Assembly (NCBI GenBank): GCA_037447655.1
Contig: JBBHKE010002578.1
Location: 1-10,790 of the forward strand
Direction: 5' to 3'
Source: Zygnema cylindricum
Lineage: Eukaryota > Streptophyta > Zygnematophyceae > Zygnematales > Zygnemataceae
DNA length: 10,790 nt
Shown: positions 1 through 5,765 of the stretch, piece by piece
Layout of the letters: each line of letters begins with the position of its first letter
Numbering within the stretch: position 1 is the first letter of the stretch
The notes under the pieces: generated by a model
Told to the model about the DNA's origin: nothing
Database searches by the model: none
The model's input: the letters and a program-made list of their open reading frames with translations, nothing else
Translations under genes and position numbers: made by a program

Positions 1-435
1 GTGTTAGTTTTTTCCTTTGATGTTGTGTTTGTTGGGTTTTGCTTTTTTGGGTGTTTTCGACTTCCCTGCCCTTTCGTATTTTCGTAGTTTTTGCCTTGAT
101 TTTCCCTTTTGTTTATTCCCTTGTTATGTGGTTTTTCAGTTTTAGCAATGCTACTTTTTTTTGTTCCTATGGACTCAGATGGTTTACCATCGCGCTTTTT
201 ATTAAAGTTGGCCCCTTTATATTATATAGTACGCACACACAACTTTACATTTCAGTACGCATTGTACAAGTGACAAATCTTTAACTTAGTCCGCTTCGTA
301 CAAATCTTACATTCAGATTCTACGCTCAAAGAAACGATTTTTTCCATGTGAATTAGAGCTTTCGTGGCACCAACGAAAGTAAACCACGTAGGCTAGAGAC
401 TGGCGCGACTTTATAAACATTGGTTAATATCGTAC
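1..435. other. Gene-free AT-rich sequence, T-rich at the left edge
   Basis: The first 180 or so bases are strongly T-rich on the + strand, with long T runs broken by single G or C bases. That is the composition of a plant intron or an untranslated region, and acceptor-like pyrimidine-AG steps occur near 138 and 178. No adjoining frame looks like coding sequence, so an exon cannot be placed. The rest is ordinary AT-rich intergenic DNA with scattered GTAC motifs (near 230, 255, 297). Short open frames here show no recognisable protein features. Confidence 0.4.
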
Positions 436-465
436 TGGCGTACGTTCGATTGGCGTACGTTCGAT
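436..465. repeat. Exact 15-base tandem duplication
   Basis: The unit TGGCGTACGTTCGAT occurs twice in a row with no mismatch (436-450 and 451-465). It contains the CGTACG palindrome. Two copies only, so it is most likely a slippage duplication. Confidence 0.9.
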
Positions 466-990
466 TAGTGGCAGCTCCAGATGGAATAGAGGCCAAACCA
501 TTAATCTGGCGAGCGGACAATGAATGAACCCAATGAAGGTGCAAACAAAAAAGAGAAAAAATAAGTTGAAAACGACGTGAAACAAATAATAGAAAATTAA
601 AAGCGGTCAAGATTCGATTGTCACGCCACCCAAGATGAACTGTAAGTTTAAAACAAAATAATTAAGGTTAGTCTAATATCGCCCATTTGATGATATACTG
701 ACGATATGAGCTGATCCGCATATCAAACGAATGCCGAGAACTTGCACCAGAGGTCGCAAAAGTCATATTTTACATAACCAATACCGACCGATTTTTTCTT
801 TTCAAAATTTGAGTAACCGAGGCCTGACCAGGTTATGTCACGCTCTAAAATTGTTAACCGTTAATCGACCGCGTTTACGAAATAAAATTTAATCAAAACT
901 CGATTTCTCGCGACTAACCGTGCTCGTTCGTAACCGAAAAAGTACAAAATTAACTAATGTACGACGCATGAATAAGCCAATAATTACGAT
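466..990. other. Gene-free intergenic stretch
   Basis: AT-rich DNA with no coding frame I can support on either strand. Repeated AACCG and ACCGA words appear from about 780 to 935 and recur at 1218-1360, including a shared CAAAATTTG followed shortly by AACCGA near 806 and 1284. These hint at an old dispersed duplication but do not define an element. Confidence 0.4.
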
Positions 991-1115
991 TTGTCGCTTT
1001 CCCTAAGATTTACGAAATGAATAGTGTTTACTACCGTGTCACATTTGCGACGCTTTGTCGCATTCCCTAAGATTTGCGAAATGAATAGTGTTATTACCGT
1101 GTCAGATTTGCGAGG
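991..1115. repeat. Imperfect tandem duplication, about 63-base unit
   Basis: Two adjacent copies begin TTGTCGC at 991 and 1055. Both contain CCCTAAGATTT, then CGAAATGAATAGTGTT, then ACCGTGTCA, then ATTTGCGA. The second copy is about one base shorter and differs at several positions, so the duplication is not brand new. No coding potential. Confidence 0.85.
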
Positions 1116-1290
1116 CTAATCACGATGTCACATACTTCCACGATACCAAAAAGTACAAAGTACAATAATGTTGGATTCTATGGACAATACAAAATTTTCT
1201 TTTTTTTTTGTTTTTTGGTTAACCGATTGTAACCGACCATTTTTTTTTTTGGTGAATCAACAGACCGCAAACGCCCGACCCTCAAAATTT

Positions 1291-1358
1291 GGCAACCGAA
1301 TCCGTTCCAGATCCGGCGCGGGCTGTCGGTTGACGATGGTTCACGGTTTCGGTTGGCC
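1291..1358. repeat. Imperfect inverted repeat
   Basis: The left arm GGCAACCGAATCCGT (from 1291) is nearly the reverse complement of the right arm ACGGTTTCGGTTGGCC (1343-1358), with one gap and one mismatch. CGCAAACG-like sequence extends the symmetry outward on both sides, with an unpaired insertion on the left. It could be the remnant of a small foldback element. No target duplication was found. Confidence 0.5.
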
Positions 1359-1374
1359 GTTTGTGACCTCTGCC

Positions 1375-1426
1375 TTGTACTAGTGTTGGGTAACGAGGAC
1401 TTGTAGTAGTGTTGGGTATCGAGGAC
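1375..1426. repeat. 26-base tandem duplication with TAGTGTTGGGTA core
   Basis: Units 1375-1400 and 1401-1426 match at 24 of 26 positions. Each holds TAGTGTTGGGTA followed by CGAGGAC. The core TTGGGTATCG of the second copy (1412-1421) occurs inverted at 8655-8664 on the far side of the retrotransposon, so this may be a duplicated end of a DNA transposon. Confidence 0.8.
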
Positions 1427-1439
1427 CATTTCCGATATT

Positions 1440-1530
1440 CAATATGTATCGAATTTCAGGTACCCGATAATCGATATATCGTATCGATATATCGAAAGTC
1501 TAAATATCGCGATATATCGCCAATAAATCG
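1440..1530. repeat. TATCG-rich, locally palindromic tract
   Basis: TATCG or its complement CGATA recurs many times. ATCGATATATCG occurs twice in tandem around 1470-1494, and TATCGCGATATATCG lies at about 1505-1519. The tract is a likely subterminal repeat region of the candidate DNA transposon above. Confidence 0.65.
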
Positions 1531-1555
1531 AGGCCTTTTCAAAAAAAAAAAAAAC

Positions 1556-1710
1556 TATTCTTGCTACTGGTGCTAGTACTACTGCTGTTGCTAGTAATAG
1601 TGTTGGTGCCAGTACTAGTGTTGCTACTGCTGCCAGTACTACTGTTGGTGCCAGTACTTGTGTTGCCGCTAGTACTAGTGTTATTGCAGCTGGTAGTTGT
1701 AGCTATTGCT
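1556..1710. repeat. Degenerate minisatellite of 18-base and related units
   Basis: Diverged units such as TGTTGGTGCCAGTACTAG recur, mostly 18 bases long with a 24-base variant, and are built from triplets (GCT, AGT, ACT, GTT, GGT). Because the spacing is a multiple of three, more than one frame stays open. One frame would read as a Ser/Thr/Ala/Val run and another as a Leu/Val run. Neither has a usable start codon or flanking coding sequence, so I read this as a repeat and not an exon. Confidence 0.75.
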
Positions 1711-2157
1711 ACTCCAAATTAATAAAATTAATTATAAAAATTCACATTTTGTACACTTCAACAAATAAACCCTAAAAATAAAAATAATACTAGGCGCTGG
1801 AAATGGATAAGAAGTAATGGCTACCAATCTGCTTGCAGATTGGTGGGTATTCCTGTCTGAAAGCTTGAAACGAAGTCTGCAAATTTTTTTTTTCAGATCA
1901 TACTTTGACTAAATTAGTGTGAACTTTTCATATGTGAAGTTCTACACGTACTAAATAAGTAATTATAATATTATTTGAATTACGGAATTAGTACTTTTTT
2001 GTCGGTTACATTTTGCGGCGTTTACCTTTTTAAGTGACGGAACGAAAATCACGTCGTACGTGGTGGCGTATCAGACAATTTGTCTTTTTCGCTAAAATAA
2101 CATATTAAATAAAATTTTAAATTTATAAAAATACTATATCTATCGCGATGGTTTATG
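1711..2157. other. Gene-free AT-rich flank left of the retrotransposon
   Basis: AT-rich sequence with no supportable coding frame. It contains the 22-base hairpin at 1823-1844, a run of T ending in CAG near 1885-1895, and TATCTATCGCGATGG just before the LTR, echoing the TATCG tracts. The five bases before the LTR (TTATG, 2153-2157) would be the left target-site copy if one survived. No equivalent follows the 3' LTR. Confidence 0.5.
1823..1844. repeat. Perfect 10-base inverted repeat with 2-base spacer
   Basis: ACCAATCTGC (1823-1832), spacer TT, then GCAGATTGGT (1835-1844). The arms are exact complements. It stands alone, with no T tract or promoter nearby to make it an obvious terminator or small RNA. 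Confidence 0.85.
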
Positions 2158-2240
2158 TGTTGAAATAAGTAGTTTTTAGTATATTTTCTAGGTCTAAATT
2201 TATTAGAAAAGAAAATGTAGGCAGCCTGCCTCTATCTCTT

Positions 2241-2296
2241 CTCTCTCTCTCGCCCCCATACTTGTTGTAGTCACTGAAGGAGAGAGAGAGAGAGAG
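2241..2296. repeat. Facing CT and GA microsatellites in the 5' LTR
   Basis: A CT run (2241-2251) and a GA run (2281-2296) are complementary and could form a stem around a loop of about 30 bases. The 3' LTR copy (7628-7638 and 7668-7681) has one GA repeat fewer; this is the only length difference between the LTRs. In plants, GA repeats can be targets of BBR/BPC GAGA-binding proteins, which is only a possibility here. Confidence 0.8.
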
Positions 2297-2337
2297 CAAT
2301 GGAGCCATGGCTGCCTCAACTCCATAGGAAGGACTAA

Positions 2338-2372
2338 AGAGTGGCTTAAGCCACTCTCAACAAAAGGTTGAG
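2338..2372. repeat. Perfect 20-base palindrome plus adjacent hairpin in the LTR
   Basis: AGAGTGGCTT is followed directly by its reverse complement AAGCCACTCT (2338-2357). Overlapping its end, CTCAAC (2356-2361) and GTTGAG (2367-2372) pair around the loop AAAAG. Both are unchanged in the 3' LTR (palindrome at 7723-7742) although nearby positions differ. The function is unknown. Confidence 0.85.
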
Positions 2373-2440
2373 TCCGGCAAGACTCGAACCCCCGACCGGC
2401 AGAGCGCGGCGTAGCCGTTAGCTCTAACCAGTCTGTCGTA
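2371..2440 (-). other. Antisense tRNA-like segment in the 5' LTR
   Basis: On the minus strand this reads GACTGGTTAGAGC (2433-2421), like the D-arm and A-box of a tRNA. About 30 bases later comes GGTTCGAGTCT (2390-2380), one base off the B-box consensus. Between them, AGAGC and GCTCT (2401-2425 on the + strand) close a hairpin with an inner CGGC/GCCG stem where an anticodon arm would be, but there is no canonical anticodon loop or acceptor stem. It is not a functional tRNA gene. It may be a tRNA or SINE relic captured by the LTR, or chance. Confidence 0.45.
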
Positions 2441-2576
2441 GAAGTCCGATAGGAGATATAGGGTTTCATTACTATTTAAACTATCGTAATGTACTAGATT
2501 CATTTAACTGAAACCCTTAACGCCACACATAGATACAGTTCTACAAAATACGAAGTACTGTACTTGTTTGAAATGG

Positions 2577-2618
2577 ATATCGCGCATTTTGTTTCGACAG
2601 TGAAACAAATATCGCGCA
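2577..2618. repeat. ATATCGCGCA direct repeats around a short inverted repeat
   Basis: ATATCGCGCA occurs at 2577-2586 and 2609-2618. Between them, TTGTTTC (2589-2595) and GAAACAA (2602-2608) form a 7-base inverted repeat. The module lies in the likely U3 and could be a paired protein-binding site. It is retained in the 3' LTR (from 7962) with one change in the loop. Confidence 0.7.
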
Positions 2619-2708
2619 AGTATTTATGACGGCCGAGATTGAATTTCGCGTCAAATCTAACGGCGCACATCATTGCCGAAATCCCGGAATGGTCATTTTG
2701 GCATTTAG

Positions 2709-2736
2709 TGACGTGGCATGACCTGGCGCCACGTGG
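2709..2736. promoter_or_regulatory. Two ACGT-core elements (TGACGTGG and G-box CACGTGG) in U3
   Basis: TGACGTGG (2709-2716) and CACGTGG (2730-2736) lie about 250-270 bases upstream of the TATA box. ACGT-core sites are bound by plant bZIP and bHLH factors and often give stress, abscisic acid or light responses. Both are unchanged in the 3' LTR (from 8094). Activity is inferred from the motifs only. Confidence 0.5.
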
Positions 2737-2981
2737 GAAGACATCATTCGGTCGCGGGAATTCCAAGGAACGTACGGACGAGTGGAAAGTAGACACGCGT
2801 CCACTTAATGGCCTTGTCGTACAAAGGCCGTACAAAAAGTACATCGGCAGTAGTACTTCCTAGTACTATACAGTTTTGTGATTGGTTCGTACAGGCAGTA
2901 GATAGGAGCTGTGAGAGGGAATTAGGAAAAACTAGGACTTAGGAAAATTTAGGTAGATAGTCCTCTCTCTCTGAGAGTTTG

Positions 2982-2988
2982 TATAAAT
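2982..2988 (+). promoter_or_regulatory. LTR TATA box
   Basis: TATAAAT follows a CT-rich stretch and GAGAGTTTG, and lies 201 bases before the first gag ATG. Normal spacing would place the RNA start near 3010-3020, making the leader stem-loops part of the transcript. Confidence 0.7.
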
Positions 2989-3052
2989 TGGCATCTTTGC
3001 CACCCTATAACTTATCGGCTGGTTGGCCGTTTTCAGTGATTCTTTTTGCTAC

Positions 3053-3120
3053 GGACTCAGGGGAGTCCATGCTGCATAGGGGTGCAGTCAAATTGTCAGT
3101 TTGACTTCTTGGGCAGAAGT
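3053..3120 (+). promoter_or_regulatory. Chain of four stem-loops in the LTR leader
   Basis: Four perfect short stems follow one another: GGACTC/GAGTCC (3053-3068, 4-base loop), CTGCA/TGCAG (3072-3087), AGTCAAA/TTTGACT (3086-3106) and ACTTCT/AGAAGT (3104-3120). The second and third overlap by two bases, and the third and fourth by three, so full-length neighbours compete. They sit between the expected RNA start and gag, where retroelement RNAs often carry packaging, dimerisation or translation signals. The 3' LTR copy (8438-8505) is identical. The role is inferred from position. Confidence 0.55.
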
Positions 3121-3182
3121 GGTCGTGGCTGAAAGTGGGTTAGTTAAACACTATCTAGAAGCTTCCTGTATTCTGTAGTCCA

Positions 3183-3683
3183 ATGGAGGACACAAAATTG
3201 CAGGTTATGGGCCCACCCTCTAGGGTGCCCACCTTCAATGGATCTGGGTTCATCTATTGGGAAGCCATGATGATGGGAGCTTTGTGTGAAAAACGATACT
3301 GGGGTATCGTGAGTGGACAAGTGAAACGTCCACCTTCGGGAACTCCACCAGGATTTGGGGGAGTAAGGTTTTCTGCAACAACGGCTGCCTCAGCGGAGGA
3401 GGCAGATGATGGGGACAGCAGTGTGTCCGAAAAGGAAACAGGGAAGGAGACAACCCTCACTCCTATTGCCACAGTATCGGGAGCGGCGACCGTGAAGACC
3501 GTGGAGAACGATACTCAAATGTGGGAGGATGTAAACATGGCTGCCAAGAACTTCATTCTGAGGCACCTCACTCAAGGTTTGGCCACTCCTCATCTTCACA
3601 TTTACAAGGCCGAGGAGTTGTGGGAGAGTTTGGTGGAGATTTTTAGAGCTGGAACTATTAAAGAGCTCCAGTTGGCTGAGTAA
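3183..3683 (+). pseudogene. Gag N-terminal fragment
   Basis: A 166-codon open stretch ending at TAA 3681-3683. The start resembles the copia Gag N-terminus: a pattern like F-x-G-x-x-F-x-x-W followed by a helix and a Trp-containing segment (about residues 19-45). The later part (about residues 115-160), rich in Trp, Leu and His, resembles the UBN2-type Gag core that forms the virus-like particle shell. Between them, residues about 52-110 are a Gly/Ala/Ser/Thr/Glu-rich low-complexity insertion, longer than I would expect. The frame resumes at once after the stop with Gag-like sequence. The first eight codons overlap the LTR end and primer-binding site and may not be translated if 3207 is the real start. 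Confidence 0.8.
3203..3217 (+). promoter_or_regulatory. Primer-binding site, complementary to internal initiator-Met tRNA
   Basis: GGTTATGGGCCCACC follows the LTR end directly. Its complement GGTGGGCCCATAACC is the anticodon-arm region of plant initiator tRNA-Met as I recall it, with CAT the anticodon. Drosophila copia is known to prime from a cleaved initiator tRNA half at the same region, where the animal tRNA gives CAGC-type rather than CACC-type ends. There is no TGG-starting match to a tRNA 3' end nearby. Priming would therefore use a tRNA fragment and not a whole tRNA. Confidence 0.8.
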
Positions 3684-4385
3684 AAGCTATTGAGTTACAC
3701 TTACAAAGGAGGAAAGATGTTAGATTACTGTTATGATCTTTCTTGTTTTTATATGGAAATGGAAAGTGCCGGGTGGATAGGTACAATGAAAATGAAAGTT
3801 AACACCCTTATCATGAAATTACCAGATGAGTTCGAAAACATAGTGTACCGAGTACAGGGAATGCCTGATAGTTCATGGAAATGGAACACAGTAGTCAGGA
3901 TGATACTTGTGCAGGAAAACACAATGGAGATTAGGAGAGGAGGAAAGAGCATTCAAGCTCTAGCAGCAGGAGGGAACCGATGGGGGAAGGACCCGAAGAA
4001 ACCTTATAGAGGGGAAAGAGATCTGTTTGGGGGACAGAGGCCCCCAAAGGGTCTTTGTCATTATTGCAAAAAGTCGGGACACTTTATTGCAGATTGTGTG
4101 AAGCTATCAGAGCTGAGGCTCCATGAGAACCGTGGAGGAGGTTCTTCCGGAGGGAAGAAAAAGGCACTTGTGGTTACAAAAGTGTCAGGAGAAACCGAGG
4201 ATGAGCCATCTAAGGAGGATGGGGAGCTTCTTCTTGACGAGAGTCTGGAGGAGAAGGAGATCCCTTGGAGGCAAAAGTGTGCCCTTGGAGCAATTCGGGA
4301 AGCTCCACCGGAAGGATGGATCATCGACTCAGGTGCATCCATGCATATGTGTCGTGATATAGAACTCTTCACTAAGTTAAGATAG
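3684..4385 (+). pseudogene. Gag C-terminus with zinc knuckle and protease start
   Basis: A continuation of the same frame to TAG 4383-4385. After the rest of the Gag core comes a basic Gly/Arg/Lys-rich stretch, then a CCHC zinc knuckle (4056-4097; Cys-x2-Cys-x4-His-x4-Cys), which binds the genomic RNA in copia particles. A charged Glu/Lys/Asp linker follows. Then comes the aspartic protease active site GWIIDSGAS, with DSGA at 4326-4337, typical of copia proteases, which act as dimers to cut the polyprotein. The stop falls about 15 codons after DSGA, so it removes most of the protease and everything downstream. Confidence 0.88.
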
Positions 4386-5369
4386 ATTCCTACTGTAGAG
4401 ATAGAGTATGGGGATGGGAGAGTGGTTACTACAGATCTAGTGGGATCAGTAGATTTGAAAGTCTTAGTGGAGGGTAAGACTTCCATACTTACATTCTCAG
4501 ATGTACTTTACATTCCTCAGCTGAGTAAAAATCTTGTCTCTACGTCTGTGTTAGATGACAAAGAGTTTGATACTTTCACTAAAAAGGGAGTCTTTACAGC
4601 TAAGTATCGAGATGAAGTTTACTTTACAGCAGATAACGGTAGCCAAGGAATGTTTAGGCTTAACTTGAGTAATGAAAAGAAGAATGCTTACTATGTTGGT
4701 GTTCCTAAGGTGATGATTTGGCATAAGCGGTTGGGGCATGTGCATTTTGATAGGTTAAGGGAAATGAAAAAGCTTGGGGTAGTAGATGGCATTCAGTTTG
4801 GGGATAATGAAGTGATGGATGATTGTAGTGGTTGTGCTCAAGGTAAGGCTCACAGACTTCCCTTTCCCAAAGCCGCCACTTATAGAGGTGAGAAAGTGTT
4901 AGATTTGGTCCACACAGACATTTGGGGACCTGCAAAAGTACCCTCGGTTGGAGGAAAGAGGTTTATGATGACAATAACTGATGATTGGTCTGGATACTCT
5001 AGAGTCTACTTTCTGAAAAATAAGTCTGAAGCATCAACTTACTTCAAAGTATATAAAGCATGGAGTGAGAAATTGCATGAAACCCCTATTAAGAGGATAA
5101 GGAGTGATAACGGGGGAGAATATACCTCCTACCAATTTGAGGAATATCTGAGAGATGAGGGAGTGCAACACCAGAAAACTGTACCATATAACCCAGAACA
5201 AAATGGGGTAGCTGAGAGGTTGAATAGAACACTAGGAGATAGTGCATGCAGTATGTTGGCAGACAAGAAAATAGGAAAGAGATTTTGGGCAGAGGCAATG
5301 AATTGTGCCAACTATATTAAAAATAGAGTCCTCACCTCAGCTGTAAAGGGAGTGACACCTTATGAGTGA
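4386..5369 (+). pseudogene. Protease remainder and integrase core
   Basis: Same frame, ending at TGA 5367-5369; the first ATG inside it is at 4422. The start completes the protease, including a VLYIPQLSKNLVS segment typical of copia. Integrase follows with a His-His-Cys-Cys zinc-binding set (His codons 4722 and 4737, Cys codons 4824 and 4833). The catalytic triad is Asp (4917, in HTDIWGP), Asp (5106, in RSDNGGEY) and Glu (5214, in NGVAERLNR), with 35 residues between the second Asp and the Glu as in DD35E enzymes. Integrase joins the cDNA to host DNA. The catalytic residues are all present, and the TGA falls after the core at a conserved TPYE site. Confidence 0.9.
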
Positions 5370-5765
5370 TGGGTTGGAAGGAAACCGGATATCTTACACC
5401 TTAAAGTATTTGGTAGCCAAGTTTACAGTCTTGACACGGATAGGAAAAACTGGAAACTAGATGCTAAGGGAAAACCTGGATACTTTGTGGGATATGATGA
5501 GGATGTTAAGGGATATAGAGTCTATGACTTAGCAAAGAAAGATATCATTCTGGTCAAACACTTATTTGTCATGGATGAAGAGAAGTCATTTGACCCCTTC
5601 AAATATACAAAGAAGATAAGGATCAGATTTGAGTCCGAAAGTGAGGAGAACTCAGTCATACCGGAAAAAGGCATGAGTGAAACTATGATTACAGATTCAG
5701 GGGAGATCGAAGATACAAGAGACTCACCGAAACCTCACATACTCCTATGGACTTCGAGGAGATAG
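5370..5765 (+). pseudogene. Integrase C-terminal region up to the frameshift
   Basis: Still in the gag frame. It starts W-x-G-R-K-P, followed by a HLKVFGS segment and GYFVGYDEDVKGYRVYD, the conserved copia integrase C-terminal region that precedes a variable acidic linker. The linker is rich in Glu, Ser and Asp. This frame closes with TAG at 5763-5765, while the reverse transcriptase frame is already open from 5681, so a one-base loss or equivalent shift lies in the 85-base overlap. The poorly conserved linker does not let me place it exactly. Confidence 0.85.

Larger units (their letters stand above)
2158..3202 (+). repeat. 5' LTR of copia element
   Basis: The repeat begins TGTTGA, a usual copia LTR start. 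Identity with the 3' LTR runs to 3191. I place its true end at 3202 (TTGCA) because the primer-binding site starts at 3203, giving a 1,045-base LTR with TG...CA ends. An earlier CA at 3182 is less likely because nine further bases still match the 3' copy. The likely U3 holds a CT/GA microsatellite pair, a 20-base palindrome, an antisense tRNA-like segment and ACGT-core elements. A TATA box is at 2982, so transcription would start near 3010-3020 and R-U5 would hold the stem-loop chain. No clear AATAAA was seen. Confidence 0.93.

Noticed and set aside
353-610. An 85-codon minus-strand frame
   Set aside because: It crosses the 15-base tandem duplication and shows no domain; likely chance.
2371-2440. 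A functional tRNA gene on the minus strand
   Set aside because: There is no paired acceptor stem, no canonical anticodon loop and the T stem is imperfect. Only the box-like motifs remain, so it is reported as tRNA-like.
2500-2863. Frames of 74-114 codons on both strands in the 5' LTR
   Set aside because: They lie over promoter-type sequence and have no recognisable protein features.
3182-3183. LTR end at the CA of GTCCA (3182)
   Set aside because: The two LTRs stay identical for nine more bases, and no primer-binding site follows 3182. Position 3202 satisfies both TG...CA ends and adjacency to the primer-binding site.
3184-3200. A conventional primer-binding site beginning TGG at 3184
   Set aside because: Its complement matches no tRNA 3' end that I recognise, whereas the initiator tRNA match at 3203 is 15 of 15.
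4123-4362. A 79-codon + strand frame inside gag
   Set aside because: It is a shadow of the zinc-knuckle/protease frame in another phase.
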